DNA of 64,000 bases. Origin: Deltaproteobacteria bacterium (lineage in GTDB: Bacteria; Myxococcota_A; Polyangia; Polyangiales; Polyangiaceae). Shown here piece after piece: positions 19,701 through 29,151 of this stretch. Where the stretch lies: assembly GCA_003235365.1 (NCBI GenBank), contig QJWJ01000115.1, positions 18,831 through 82,830 on the forward strand, given 5' to 3'. Position 1 is the stretch's first letter. The number at the start of each line of letters is the position of its first letter. The notes under the pieces were generated by a model. It did not search any database, was not told where the DNA came from, and saw only the letters and a list, made by a program, of their open reading frames with translations. The position numbers and the translations under genes are program-made.

Positions 19701-20851
19701 TGATCGCTATCGACTTGCCAGCCCCTGACCATCATGGCGGCACTCTCGGCCAGCTCGAGCTCGCCACTTCGGATTAGGTTCTGCAGCGCATCGGCAAGTT
19801 CGCCGCTGATGGGTAGCTCACGATGCATGACCCCGACAGCATCGAGAACCGCCAAGGCGCAGCGCTGCAACAGCGCGCCAGCCCCCAGCCCCACAATCAG
19901 CGACGACTCGAGCGGCCCAGCAGCATCACGATCCGTGGACAATGCCTCACCGAGCTGCAACAACGCGACTCCAGCCACGCGCGGTGAGTTTTCGTCGCTG
20001 ACGATGCTGGCAAGCGCAGCGTACGCGTCCGGCGTCGCGACAGCTCGCAACGCACGCGCGGCCTCCTGGCGGACGTGTTCGCTCGGGTCTGATGAGGCAA
20101 ACTGCAGCAGCGAGAGCTTCTGCGCCTTCGCACAGGCCAAGCCCGGCACGCAACGAACTGCACGCGCGCGCACGACCATCGCATCCTTGGTCTCTCGGTC
20201 TTCGAGCACCGCTGTGACCAGCGCGACCATCTGCTCTTCCAACACTGCCGCCAGCAGAGAGACTGCCTCGGCTCGAACGAACCCGGTTGCACCGTCACCG
20301 TTCGCGAACCCGACGAGCGAGCGTAAGCGTTCCACCCCCACGGTGAACTGTCGCTCGTACGACGGCAGTACGTCGACCACGGCGCGAGCGAGTTCCAGCG
20401 CTCGCTCGCGGATCAGTCGAAACTGTCCCGGTCTCGCCAGCTCGAAGCAGACCTCCATCACCGTATCGCCGTCGACGGTGCGGGTCATCGGAGGCCGAGA
20501 GCGCAGCTTCTCTAGCATCCCCTTGGCTGCCGCCAGCGCGACCAGCACTCGATCCCGTCGCTCAGCACTGGTTCGCTGGTCGCGTTCTGCCGCGGCGGCC
20601 TCGCGATCAGGATCACCCTGCGCCGCTCCCTCGTCGTCAACGACCTCCACGCTGCGTCCGCCAGATTTGCCAACCGCAGCCTGGGCAACGCGACAGAGCG
20701 CCGCGACGAGGGATACGTCGTCGAGCGCCTCTTCGGCAGTGATCACGAAGGCCCGCTCAGCAACCCAAGAAACGGACGACGCGCGCAACGCGCGGTCCAG
20801 GGGCGGCAACACCTCAGCGATGAGCCGCTCGATGTTGGTCCGCGACGTCAC
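16736..20851 (-). CDS. pgsB: PgsB/CapB-type poly-gamma-glutamate synthase, greatly enlarged
   Basis: 1371 residues from the GTG at 20851, which follows AGGGGA by about six bases; an earlier GTG at 20866 is possible. Known PgsB/CapB are near 400 residues and join glutamate through the gamma-carboxyl using ATP. Numbering from the GTG at 20866, the synthase core begins after a membrane helix (652-672) with Mur-ligase-like P-loop GSRGKSGT (691-698) and the PgsB hallmark TNAYPDHEDVMGP (793-805). Residues 180-330 look like HEAT repeats (VRQEAARALRAVATPDAYAA); 430-620 is unassigned. A further 270 residues after the core are unrecognised. It is the last gene of a five-gene operon and overlaps or abuts its upstream neighbour. 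The core assignment is strong; the added parts have no assigned role. Confidence 0.85.
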   Translation of the reverse strand: MTSRTNIERLIAEVLPPLDRALRASSVSWVAERAFVITAEEALDDVSLVAALCRVAQAAVGKSGGRSVEVVDDEGAAQGDPDREAAAAERDQRTSAERRDRVLVALAAAKGMLEKLRSRPPMTRTVDGDTVMEVCFELARPGQFRLIRERALELARAVVDVLPSYERQFTVGVERLRSLVGFANGDGATGFVRAEAVSLLAAVLEEQMVALVTAVLEDRETKDAMVVRARAVRCVPGLACAKAQKLSLLQFASSDPSEHVRQEAARALRAVATPDAYAALASIVSDENSPRVAGVALLQLGEALSTDRDAAGPLESSLIVGLGAGALLQRCALAVLDAVGVMHRELPISGELADALQNLIRSGELELAESAAMMVRGWQVDSDQQLLGVKSLFEHELENLVEGQSTQLTLPESVRREQVEMVVCVLSADDFPVSIRYGRKRRLRVTRGERRRFRLWRLGYELAHPAPDKRQNYLHDTARTDDGDAVSVPLRLAEVTPTRVPGERHVVIGQCWGGFLPRVDDLLFVCERGRSRRLLSVLGTLSVMPPPGWLARQRARWFVNRAYVRLAEARERALLGESPAERGAFVRELRQLGFEFRWESDEVLLPNASLHTRPQLTLEFFSLGLPFSLWIEDAIQYVLMPRGNTAWHLAVVVWVLLSFMLARAAYVLTRFEKARKNIPLSIGGWGSRGKSGTERLKAALFHSLHFDVVSKTTGCEAMIIVARRGQPASEVFLYRPYDKATIWEQAKVVEYAQALGAQVFLWECMALQPEFVDILNKEWMRDTVTTLTNAYPDHEDVMGPSGEDVARTIAQFVPRDGTVLCSEDQMLPIVRQSARRNRSRLIDVGGLEADLLPRDLLGRFPYDEHPRNIALVLRLAEHFGVDRERALFDLADFVFPDLGVLKTFPIVHHKCRKLRFSNGMSANERAGFLSNWRRLGFEAHSADALPGRLIVAVVNNRADRVPRSRVFAELLVRDVKLDAIIVIGTNQWGMRSFIAEEAARQAADLNLPDGPSEARRAIERCWDRLGAPRELETVKRRLEVFGVAVSSSASAIIATSRLLQLLDGWADGTPVEPSALDAPLRDAISKLCDELLADADGADWRFGDAREGRQELATLVGGLVRGFAERVVFTRWYEEQLKKGGAASAAEKVRRAFEASFLSKVFVLPDSSSTGDQVIDFVAHALPPGLEWDLLGCQNIKGTGLDFVYRFTSYERVTGWLRKLEEQPEERTMTLSLLLAHADYGLFDSTLAYAYVHRVLEENSNEWQPHQVVLRALRDRLDSLRTDKAARLRTAQRQSLLTTVCGWFEPFVDHLDAVRRHRRAVHTMKQLVAGKISQARAVETLRDLTARQKGGWLAKDLQHAFDLSKWIHRSD

Positions 20852-20852
20852 C

Positions 20853-23800
20853 TCATTTCCCCTCACTCCACAATGGTTCGCTCCGAGGTGCCTCAGTCAC
20901 GATGCGACGCGAGCCCTCCTCCAGGCGCTGCCGATGGGGACGCTCGGACAGAGAAAAGTCCTCGAGTCCGGCAGCGCCGAGAAAATCGTAACCGAGGCCG
21001 AGCATGCCGAACCACGACAACGCCGGATCTCGAACGGGAACATCGACGTGAGCACCGAGCTGCACGGTCCCGCGCAACCGATCGCCGGAGTCGAGCCACA
21101 TCCACCAGGTCGCCTCAGGCGCCGTCCAACAGCGCAGGAACCAATCGGCTCGAAACGAATTGCTCGGTCGGTAACCCACGACGGTTCGCCACGACACCCA
21201 CGGCACCAGCCCCTCACCGCCGAGCCAGTCGGTCGATGACGTCACCTCGATTCGGTCGATCTCAGTGAGCCCTGGGTTCAATCGCGCTGTCATTCCGTAG
21301 CGGCCCAGCGTATCGAAGTACGGTCGGTGAACGAGCGTCGCCTCGACGTCGACCGAATACGGATGCTCCTGTGCGTACCGTGAGTAGACGTCGTTGTCCG
21401 CGCCCGCGGTCCTCGCGAGGCGAGCATCGACGCCGCGGACGCTCAACACCGGCCCGTACAACACCGCGAGGCGTGGACTCCATTCGTAGCGCTCGTAGGC
21501 GCCCACCGCAGCGCGGTAGCCGAATCCCAAACCCCCATCCGCCGGTTGAAACATCACGCGTGCTCTTGCGAACGCCCCAGGGACGAGGCCCACCGCGCTC
21601 AACGACGCCGCCGCATCCACGCCGAAGCTCGACGGACCATCGCGCGTTCGCAAGAGTGCGCCGGCTCTCGACCACAAACGTCGTGAGACGATCGCCTTGC
21701 GTAGGTACACACCGAGCTGCGCGTGACGGTCTTGGGCATCGTCGTCCGACTCTTGGAGATCTCGGTCGACGAGAGCAAGCTCCGCGCTGAGGGTCACCGG
21801 AGCAGGCGACATCGGTTCATGTGGCCGAGAGAATCGATAGCCATTCCACGGCGAGACGCGAACCTTCACCAGCGGAGGTTGCTCCGGTGCCTGTTCCTCG
21901 TCGAAGTGAGGTGGGGTGACGACAGTCGCCAGTGCCGGTCGAATCAGTGCGTCGCCACCAGCTACGGAGAACGTGACCACCTGAACCCCAGGGCGCTCGA
22001 TGGGGACGATCTGCTCCACTTCCAGGCGCGGCTCGCCGAGAGTCCGCAAGTGCCGCGCCTGGAGGTCCCGCTGTTGGGGTAATGCACGTCGCGAGATCAC
22101 GCTCTGCCTCGGCTCGTCTCCGATGCTGATGATCAAGGTGCTCCTCGCCTCTCCGGCGGCACGAGCACGCACGCGCAATAGCGTAGGTCCCCTCACCGTC
22201 AGCGATGCCGACGCGTCCATCGCCACCCGACCATAACGCACGCGAGCCGGAACTGCCTGCCAACCGCTATCGGTCAGCTCACTGACGGCCAACCAGCCCA
22301 GGTGATCTTGCTCACCCGAAGCAGCAACGGTCAGCCGCCGCGCACCATCCGGCACGGTCAACTCGCAAATTCGGGTCAGTGCCGGGCCCAGCGCGGAAGG
22401 CAACGCCGCTCGCTCGCCGCGATCCTCACCCTCTTTCGCGTGAGGATCGCGCGAAGCCAAACTCGAACACAGCACGTCGGCACCGTCGATGGCGACGGAA
22501 ACCGCACATTCTTCATCGCCCTCGACCTTCGATAGACACACGTAGCTCAGGGCTAGACGCTTGCCGACGAGATTGCGCAACGACACGCGAGCCGGCCTCG
22601 AGAACAATCGAGCACGGTCGGGCATGTCGGTGAGGGCGGCAGCAACAGCATCGTTGTCCGACAACGATTCGAGGGGCGTCCCGAGCACGTCGACGACGGC
22701 AACCCCCTTGCCCAGCGTCGATGGTGACGGCGAGGTCCAATCGACGGTGCCCCAGAGGGGCGCCAGCAACGGAGCGGCGCGAGCCCCCCCATCAACCGCG
22801 CGCCGCGCGAGTAAATGAGCTTGCAGCGTGACTCGCAGGTTCGATTCATCGGCGGCCTGCCGAGTTCGACACTCCACCGCCGCCGTGAGCGCTTCGAGAT
22901 CGTGAGTCTGGGCGGCGATTTCCTCGTAGATCGCCGCTGCCTCGGCATTCCTCCCTGCACGTTCCAACAATAGTGCCGATAGCGCACTCGTTCGCCCCGG
23001 TACCCCGACGCGCGTCTGCCCCTGCAAGGTTGTCAGCGCCACGTCTGGCCGCTGCAAGTCCATTTGCTCGGCGACGTGCCTGATCACTCCTGGCGACGCG
23101 TCGTCGCGAAGTGGTGGTAGGCGAGACGCTCTTCCCACCGCCAGGGCGCGTTCGCTCCGATGCGGCCACCAACGTTCGCCGACGGGAAGGAGCCGTGGCT
23201 CGACGGGGGATGCCTCCGGGGAACGTCGTGCGACGTCGAGTCGGGCCAGCGTCGGCTGACCCATCGCAAACAGCAACCTTGCACGTTCACTACGCACACG
23301 GTCGACGTCGGCAGTCGTTCCCGCGACGCGCAGCCGACGTGTCAGCTCGCGAAGTCGAGCAAGACGCGTCGACGGATCGTCGTCGACATCGTCGACCGCC
23401 GAGGCAGGCCTGGGCGGTTGCTCGACGACCCCGGTCGCCTCGCCAGTGGGACTGCGATGACGTCGAATTCGCAATCGCACGAGCAACGGTTGTTCGCTCG
23501 ACACGATGAGTTCCGCCGTATCCGGCCCCACGGGGATCTCGAGTGCGCCGGTCGCAGGCGGCGCGACCCAAGCCGACCGCCGGTCGGCGCCAGCCGCAAG
23601 TCGCACGGTGGCCCCCACTCGGGGCACGGAATCGGGACGCACGACGAGACTCGCAACGGTGGGCCACGGCCCCACGGGCAACTGGAAGCGCACGGCGCCG
23701 CTGATCTGGTACCAGCGACGTGCCTCGCGCAGCTCCCCACACGGGGACCGTCCGTCAGCCGGGATGCGCGCCAGGACGTGCTGATCTCCCTTCACCGCAA

Positions 23801-25769
23801 ATTCGTGAGTACCGCGCCGCAACGCCACGTGCGATGGTTCACCCGTCAGAGGTAGGATCGAAACACGTTCCCCGGAAACGTCGACGGCAACATCCGGAGC
23901 AACGTTCTGGTCTGGACTCGCGCCGTTGAGCAGCGGCACCACGACGTGTGTCCCAACCTGCGGCGATACAGCGAAGCGACGCGGCGTCCCAGTCAGGACC
24001 GACCAACGCAATCCGGTTGCGCCGACGAATTCACACTCGTGATCGTTCGGTTCGTCCGGCAACGGCGTTTTCCATTGGAGCGCCCCCGGAGTCTCAGCAT
24101 CGGCTTCCAGTGTCGTCCAAGGCGTGACACGACGCCAAGACGCTCGCGCCAAGCGCCGCCAATCGTCGCGTTCGGGGGCGGCGGCCGCGCGCATTTCCAG
24201 TTCGTGCGTGGTCTTGGAACGGCCCTCGTCACCGGGTGGAAACAGCGCCTCCACCAAAGCCCGATAGGTCAGTCGCTGGTTCGGTGTCATCAACGGTGCG
24301 TCGACCAGCCACGCAGTGCGCAGTTCATCGCGACGCGCAGTCGTCAACGCGGGCTTCGAACGCAATCGACGAAGCTCCTCCAAGACCCAAGTCCGCAGCG
24401 CGCGCCGCGGCTGAAATGCCAAGCGGCCGCTGGACACGCGAAACACTTCGAGCGCCTCGTCGAGTGGTATCCCCTCAGCGCCCCGGGGCAACAGCACGCT
24501 GGAAACCACTGCGTGCAGCGCAGGGCGCGCCTCGCTCCGCCAATGCTCCACCAATTTCGAAAGCGTCGCAACGTCGGCCTGGACGTCACTACGCATCATC
24601 GCCCGTAACAAGTCGCCATCCGCGCCAAGTGACAGCTCGCCCACACCGCGCAGCGCGCTCGCCAGCAACCCCGATACCGAACGCTGAGATGCGGAGTCGA
24701 ACAGCGCTGCCTGCGCCTGATAGGCACGAACGTCGACACGGATCCTGCCGCGGGTGACGTCAATTTGAAGTTTGGCCTCACTCGTCAGTACGACACGGGT
24801 CAACTTCGGCGCGCTCCAACGGTCCCGGGCCTGGGCGCGCTCCGGCACGGTACGCGTCACTTCCCCGAGAACTTGCGCTCCTCGCGTCAGCCGATACTGC
24901 GCGTTCTGCCCGCCCCAAACCTTGATGGAGGTACTGACGACGTCCGCGCCTGGCGCTGAGAGTTCGAGCGCTCCGCCTGCCGGAACCTCCCACCAGCCTG
25001 CGTCGGCGCCCTCACTCAAACGCTGAGCAGCGCCGCCCACGCTGACGCCCTGCGGCAAGAAATACGGCCGCGCCAACGCTCGGCGCTCATATGAACCTAT
25101 CAGCCAACGTGCCGTCAGCCAGCGTGCCAACGAACCCCGGAGTTGCGCACGAGCAGTGGGGGATTCCGCGATGCCGTCGAGCAGCACGTCACCCTGCACG
25201 CGCAGCGCTTCGACCTGGTCGCGATCGACGCCGGGCAGGAGTGCGGGCATCGGGCCCGAGTCCAGCAGGTAGTCCAACACGGCTGCGTCCACGCGTTGAA
25301 AGGCGAGGAAATCGGAGGAATGGACACCGACGCGAACGGAAACCTTCTGCACTTGCGCGCCGTCGATCGCCACGAACCTGGCGTAGCCCCAAGTCGGAAC
25401 CCTCAGCTGTGCGCGCTCGTCGTAGGTTCCTTCCCAGACAATCGCGTCGGGGAGTTCGGTAGCACCAAACCCGTACCCCACCCGGAAGCGGGCACCCCGG
25501 ATCTCCAAGACGTCTCCCGAACGCACGGGCACGAGCAACAGTTGCTTTGGGTGCAGCTCGACGGGCTCGCTCGAGGAACGAAACGTCGCCGACAGATCGC
25601 TTCGGGATCCCACAGGCCACGGAACCACGCGCAACTGAGAGGGGGGTGCCCACTGCACCGTCGGGACAGCTCCCGCTGAAGCGACGACAGGCCCAGCGAA
25701 CCAACAGCAAACTACAGTGCCGAGAAGTACCAGCCAACGACTGGCAAGCTGCGTCGGCGTGCGGATCAT
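20853..25769 (-). CDS. Giant exported protein with probable outer-membrane barrel
   Basis: 1638 residues from the ATG at 25769, which forms an ATGA overlap with the stop of the upstream lipoprotein gene. A signal peptide is clear (WLVLLGTVVCCWFAGPVVASAG). The long middle is beta-rich with unassigned domains; around residues 1000-1090 a helical, TPR-like stretch appears (LERAGRNAEAAAIYEEIAAQ). The last 330 residues alternate polar and apolar residues in strand-length runs with aromatic ends, e.g. YRAAVGAYERYEWSPRLAVL and LRGTVQLGAHVDVPV, as in outer-membrane beta-barrels. In an operon with PgsB/PgsC it is a candidate conduit taking polymer across the periplasm and outer membrane. That role is inferred from architecture and position. 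Confidence 0.7.
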   Translation of the reverse strand: MIRTPTQLASRWLVLLGTVVCCWFAGPVVASAGAVPTVQWAPPSQLRVVPWPVGSRSDLSATFRSSSEPVELHPKQLLLVPVRSGDVLEIRGARFRVGYGFGATELPDAIVWEGTYDERAQLRVPTWGYARFVAIDGAQVQKVSVRVGVHSSDFLAFQRVDAAVLDYLLDSGPMPALLPGVDRDQVEALRVQGDVLLDGIAESPTARAQLRGSLARWLTARWLIGSYERRALARPYFLPQGVSVGGAAQRLSEGADAGWWEVPAGGALELSAPGADVVSTSIKVWGGQNAQYRLTRGAQVLGEVTRTVPERAQARDRWSAPKLTRVVLTSEAKLQIDVTRGRIRVDVRAYQAQAALFDSASQRSVSGLLASALRGVGELSLGADGDLLRAMMRSDVQADVATLSKLVEHWRSEARPALHAVVSSVLLPRGAEGIPLDEALEVFRVSSGRLAFQPRRALRTWVLEELRRLRSKPALTTARRDELRTAWLVDAPLMTPNQRLTYRALVEALFPPGDEGRSKTTHELEMRAAAAPERDDWRRLARASWRRVTPWTTLEADAETPGALQWKTPLPDEPNDHECEFVGATGLRWSVLTGTPRRFAVSPQVGTHVVVPLLNGASPDQNVAPDVAVDVSGERVSILPLTGEPSHVALRRGTHEFAVKGDQHVLARIPADGRSPCGELREARRWYQISGAVRFQLPVGPWPTVASLVVRPDSVPRVGATVRLAAGADRRSAWVAPPATGALEIPVGPDTAELIVSSEQPLLVRLRIRRHRSPTGEATGVVEQPPRPASAVDDVDDDPSTRLARLRELTRRLRVAGTTADVDRVRSERARLLFAMGQPTLARLDVARRSPEASPVEPRLLPVGERWWPHRSERALAVGRASRLPPLRDDASPGVIRHVAEQMDLQRPDVALTTLQGQTRVGVPGRTSALSALLLERAGRNAEAAAIYEEIAAQTHDLEALTAAVECRTRQAADESNLRVTLQAHLLARRAVDGGARAAPLLAPLWGTVDWTSPSPSTLGKGVAVVDVLGTPLESLSDNDAVAAALTDMPDRARLFSRPARVSLRNLVGKRLALSYVCLSKVEGDEECAVSVAIDGADVLCSSLASRDPHAKEGEDRGERAALPSALGPALTRICELTVPDGARRLTVAASGEQDHLGWLAVSELTDSGWQAVPARVRYGRVAMDASASLTVRGPTLLRVRARAAGEARSTLIISIGDEPRQSVISRRALPQQRDLQARHLRTLGEPRLEVEQIVPIERPGVQVVTFSVAGGDALIRPALATVVTPPHFDEEQAPEQPPLVKVRVSPWNGYRFSRPHEPMSPAPVTLSAELALVDRDLQESDDDAQDRHAQLGVYLRKAIVSRRLWSRAGALLRTRDGPSSFGVDAAASLSAVGLVPGAFARARVMFQPADGGLGFGYRAAVGAYERYEWSPRLAVLYGPVLSVRGVDARLARTAGADNDVYSRYAQEHPYSVDVEATLVHRPYFDTLGRYGMTARLNPGLTEIDRIEVTSSTDWLGGEGLVPWVSWRTVVGYRPSNSFRADWFLRCWTAPEATWWMWLDSGDRLRGTVQLGAHVDVPVRDPALSWFGMLGLGYDFLGAAGLEDFSLSERPHRQRLEEGSRRIVTEAPRSEPLWSEGK

Positions 25770-26770
25770 CGAAGCAGCAGCGCCTTGCTCAACGCCAAAG
25801 CAAACTCGCGCCGCAGCGAAGGCTGACGTTCGAGACGCTTTCTCAGAGACGTCGATATCTCGAGATGCAGGAACTCGCGTCCGACTCGTACATCGGAGCG
25901 CGCCTGTACGTTGGTAGTCCCCCCAAGCTTCTTCACCTCTTGCGGGTAGGTGCGCGCGCTGCCAGCACCAAATACGTCCGACAACGCACGCGCCACCGGC
26001 GCGGGATCCCATTGGGTCCTCGAAGCGCTGACGATGATGGACACGCCCGGTACTTGCTCGTCCCGAAATCCGTGGAGCTGGATTACCTTGGCGTCTTTCC
26101 AGCGTTGCGTGAGCGTCAAGTGCGCACGCTGGTACAGGCTGTCCGCGAGGTGGGCAAGATCCGCAGGTGCATCACCGGCACGAACGCGCGCCAAACGTGC
26201 CCCTTTGTCGCCCGCGCTACCCGCGCGGTGAACGGTGTTGATCATCAGCGCACGGGCACCGAGTTCATCGAACACGGTCACGGCGAGCGGAAGCGTTCCT
26301 TCGTCGAAGAACGTGTGTGGCGCTTGGACGATGACTTCGTTGCGGGCGGCGACGCGCAACGCGACTGCTCCAGCCCCGGTGTTGGTTCCCCGAACCTCGC
26401 CCAACAGCCAGACCTGCCCAGCCTCAGTGAGTTCTCCCGCGAAGCCGTTGGGCGGAGCGAGCTGAGGCAGTTGCCTGTCAGCGACGCTCAATGCCAAATG
26501 GTCGAGCCACCGCTCGAAGGCCGTCGCCCGTTCGCCACTCGCCGGAGCGTAATCGCCCTTCGTCTTGCGCATTGCCCGCAGACGTTTCTCGAGGTCACTG
26601 CGGCCCGTCCCAGGACCTGGAACCAGCACCGGCGCGCTCGACTCCACCGGCGCCGGGGAGGGAGGCGCAGGCTTTTCATCACGGCAGCCGAACAGCAGCA
26701 TCCCGGAGACTACGACCATCACTCGCGTCACATGCATGACTTCACCCAAAACACCCTTCGTCGGTTTCAT
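25766..26770 (-). CDS. Lipoprotein metallohydrolase, PghP/YjqB-like
   Basis: 334-residue lipoprotein (lipobox LLFGC, Cys29; a later ATG at codon 12 is also possible). A Pro-rich linker leads to a globular domain with APHTFFDEGT (H152, E157) and IQLHGF (H233). The spacing H-x4-E in an APH context, and a later LHG, resemble the zinc site of the PghP/YjqB family, which includes phage poly-gamma-glutamate hydrolase, and more distantly N-formylglutamate amidohydrolases and carboxypeptidases. Sitting between PGA synthase genes, it may trim, release or edit polymer in the periplasm. Both ends overlap neighbours by four bases (ATGA). The enzyme class is an inference from motifs; the lipoprotein signal is directly visible. 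Confidence 0.65.
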   Translation of the reverse strand: MKPTKGVLGEVMHVTRVMVVVSGMLLFGCRDEKPAPPSPAPVESSAPVLVPGPGTGRSDLEKRLRAMRKTKGDYAPASGERATAFERWLDHLALSVADRQLPQLAPPNGFAGELTEAGQVWLLGEVRGTNTGAGAVALRVAARNEVIVQAPHTFFDEGTLPLAVTVFDELGARALMINTVHRAGSAGDKGARLARVRAGDAPADLAHLADSLYQRAHLTLTQRWKDAKVIQLHGFRDEQVPGVSIIVSASRTQWDPAPVARALSDVFGAGSARTYPQEVKKLGGTTNVQARSDVRVGREFLHLEISTSLRKRLERQPSLRREFALALSKALLLR

Positions 26771-29151
26771 TTTTCCTCATCCCGGCGCCCCACCAATACG
26801 GCCCGAACCCAAACTCGGTCACCGCCACACCCGCCACCGGTCAATTCCAGGTCCAATCGGTGCTCCCCCGGGACCAGGTCGTCACCGAACGGAAGGATTG
26901 CCCGCCCCACCGCGTCGGCGGTCGCGGAGAGTCGCCGACGGCCGGGCTCCCAGATCACGCCGCGTCCGTAGTCGCCGGTTCGCAACCCGACGACCCCTTC
27001 GGGGTCACTGGAGCGTCGAAAGAACTGCCGATGCGTCTTCGGCGCACCGCCGTCGAGGCGAAAACGAAACTCCAATTCCGTCTCGTCCGCACACACGGCA
27101 AACAGCACGACACTCAGCCGCTCACCCGCATTGCGAACGAAAGGAATGTTGATCGTGCGATTGCGGCGCAAGCCATACACCCGTTGGCGCTTGGCGAGTG
27201 TGGCCGTTTGCATCGGTTGCGCCTCGAGAGCCAGGAGCGACCCCTTCGGAAGTCCGTCGAAACCCAAGGAGTGAGGACCGGGTGCGAGCTGGAGCGAGCC
27301 CGACCCCGACGTGACGGCGACCATTTCCCCTCGTGTGGGTGTACCATCGACAACGAGTCGAAAGCGCTCTCCCAACGCTTCACTGGTCGTCAGATACATC
27401 CACCTCAGCTCGCCGGACGAATCGACGAGGAACTTCGGCGAGGTCCTCCCCGTTTCGACCAGCAACCACCCGTCGTCGGGCGCCTTCTCCGTCACCCGAT
27501 ACTGAAACGCAGACATCAGGTAGCGGTGCGAAGGCGTTCCGGCGGGTCGTAGGACGCGAGGCACGATCGGCTCCCCACGCCCCTCGATGGGTTCGAGATG
27601 CACTTGCACGATCACTGCAACACTGCGTCCGTCGAACTCCAGCTGCTTTCGATTGTCGGGATGGATTGACGCACGGGCAGAGACGTCCCAGGGCGCGTTT
27701 CTCCAGGCCAGTCCCTCGGGGGGCTGTCGGTCGTAGGGCGACAGGTGAACCGGTGCGATCACTCCCGGTTCGGGGACGAAGGCCTCGACCAACGTCTGGG
27801 GCGTGCCAAACAGACGAACTCGAACGGCTCCGTGCGGCGGGTGAAGCAGGACCGTCTCGCTCTCACTGACGTCCGCTATCGTCGCGTCACCACGAAGCCA
27901 CTCCAGTATCGATGGCTCACGGTCCACAGCGAGTCGAGCCTTGGAGATCGTGCCGCCCTCCATATCTTCGAACACCGCATCGACTCGAGCTGCCCGGCCA
28001 TCGCCGCCGTCGAGCGCGACCCTCACGCGAAGCCCCAGCACCCCCTGGTCGCCAACCAGTCCGACATCGACGGGGCGCTGTTGATCGAGGCGGTAGTACG
28101 TCTGTCGGCGAGTGTCTGGTCTCAGTTCGAAGCGGCCGGCTCGCTCGCTGGGCTCGAGCGAAGTGACCCAAGGCTCCAGCGAGTCAGTACTCAGTGCGAT
28201 CGCCGCGTCGCGGATCGGGTGCAGTTCGATGCCGCGAAGGCCGTGGTCGGCGAACTCCAAGTCGATGAACCCCTCCTGACCGACGGCGTGCCGGCTTCCT
28301 CGCCTGTCACTCCCATCGACCACCAACAGCTCGGTCATTGGCTCAGCGTGCACCCGCAGCGAACCCGGACCGTCGACGGTCAGAGCCAAGCGTCGCCCGG
28401 GCCCGAACGGCTCGGCAACCTCCGTCCAGGGTTCGCGTTGAAATCGAGGCAGGGCGTCCCCGAGCAGGAGCCGGCGCGTCGTGTAGTCCCGCCCCTCCTG
28501 TCCGAGCGCCGTCAAGCGGCGTTCCCAATACATCAACGCATCCGCACGCCGCTCCTCGGGGATGTCGAAGAAGCCGAGACTGGAACGGCGCGCCATGATG
28601 TGTTGCATCTGCTGGGGACTCAGCGTGCGCTCCAGCACCTTGCGCTCCAGCTCGCCGCGCTCCACCTGGTAAGTCAACCGCAGCAGCACGGTCGGGGATG
28701 CTGGCCCGTTCGGGAACGTCCCAATCGTCAGCTGACCCGCGCCGCCCCGCAGCTCGTCGAGAGACAATTCGAACGTACGGGGCTCACAAACCCACGCCGC
28801 TGCATCGGCGAGGCGCGCAGCAGGAACGTCCGTGTCAGCCATGACATCACTCAAACGCGAACGGGTTTCGAACGTCCGCGAGAGGACGGATGCCCCGCCG
28901 AAGTCGACGACGTCCAATTGAACGCCATAGGGAAACAGTTCGTCCGCGGATCCGAGGCCCACCAACAACCACGTACTGACGATGACCCGGTTCACTCCTC
29001 CGGGAACGCTGACCGTGACGGTCCGCCCCGCCCCAACCTCGTAGGCTAGGATTTCATCGCTCGGCTGAGCCGATGCGTCGAACCCGCGCACGGGCCACAA
29101 CACCGCGAGCATGAACAAGCACACCGCCGCCACCCACGTCGCGCGCTTCAT
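26767..29151 (-). CDS. Large periplasmic protein of the PGA operon
   Basis: 794 residues from the ATG at 29151; the frame opens 12 codons earlier, but 29151 gives a four-base ATGA overlap with the upstream gene and starts a clean signal peptide (MKRATWVAAVCLFMLAVLW...). I do not recognise the rest. It is mostly beta-strand in character with many short repeats of apolar/polar alternation, as in stacks of Ig-like or jelly-roll domains, and has few cysteines. No membrane helix is seen after the signal peptide. Its place between a membrane PgsC fusion and a lipoprotein hydrolase suggests a periplasmic scaffold or guide for the polymer, by position only. Confidence 0.65.
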   Translation of the reverse strand: MKRATWVAAVCLFMLAVLWPVRGFDASAQPSDEILAYEVGAGRTVTVSVPGGVNRVIVSTWLLVGLGSADELFPYGVQLDVVDFGGASVLSRTFETRSRLSDVMADTDVPAARLADAAAWVCEPRTFELSLDELRGGAGQLTIGTFPNGPASPTVLLRLTYQVERGELERKVLERTLSPQQMQHIMARRSSLGFFDIPEERRADALMYWERRLTALGQEGRDYTTRRLLLGDALPRFQREPWTEVAEPFGPGRRLALTVDGPGSLRVHAEPMTELLVVDGSDRRGSRHAVGQEGFIDLEFADHGLRGIELHPIRDAAIALSTDSLEPWVTSLEPSERAGRFELRPDTRRQTYYRLDQQRPVDVGLVGDQGVLGLRVRVALDGGDGRAARVDAVFEDMEGGTISKARLAVDREPSILEWLRGDATIADVSESETVLLHPPHGAVRVRLFGTPQTLVEAFVPEPGVIAPVHLSPYDRQPPEGLAWRNAPWDVSARASIHPDNRKQLEFDGRSVAVIVQVHLEPIEGRGEPIVPRVLRPAGTPSHRYLMSAFQYRVTEKAPDDGWLLVETGRTSPKFLVDSSGELRWMYLTTSEALGERFRLVVDGTPTRGEMVAVTSGSGSLQLAPGPHSLGFDGLPKGSLLALEAQPMQTATLAKRQRVYGLRRNRTINIPFVRNAGERLSVVLFAVCADETELEFRFRLDGGAPKTHRQFFRRSSDPEGVVGLRTGDYGRGVIWEPGRRRLSATADAVGRAILPFGDDLVPGEHRLDLELTGGGCGGDRVWVRAVLVGRRDEEK

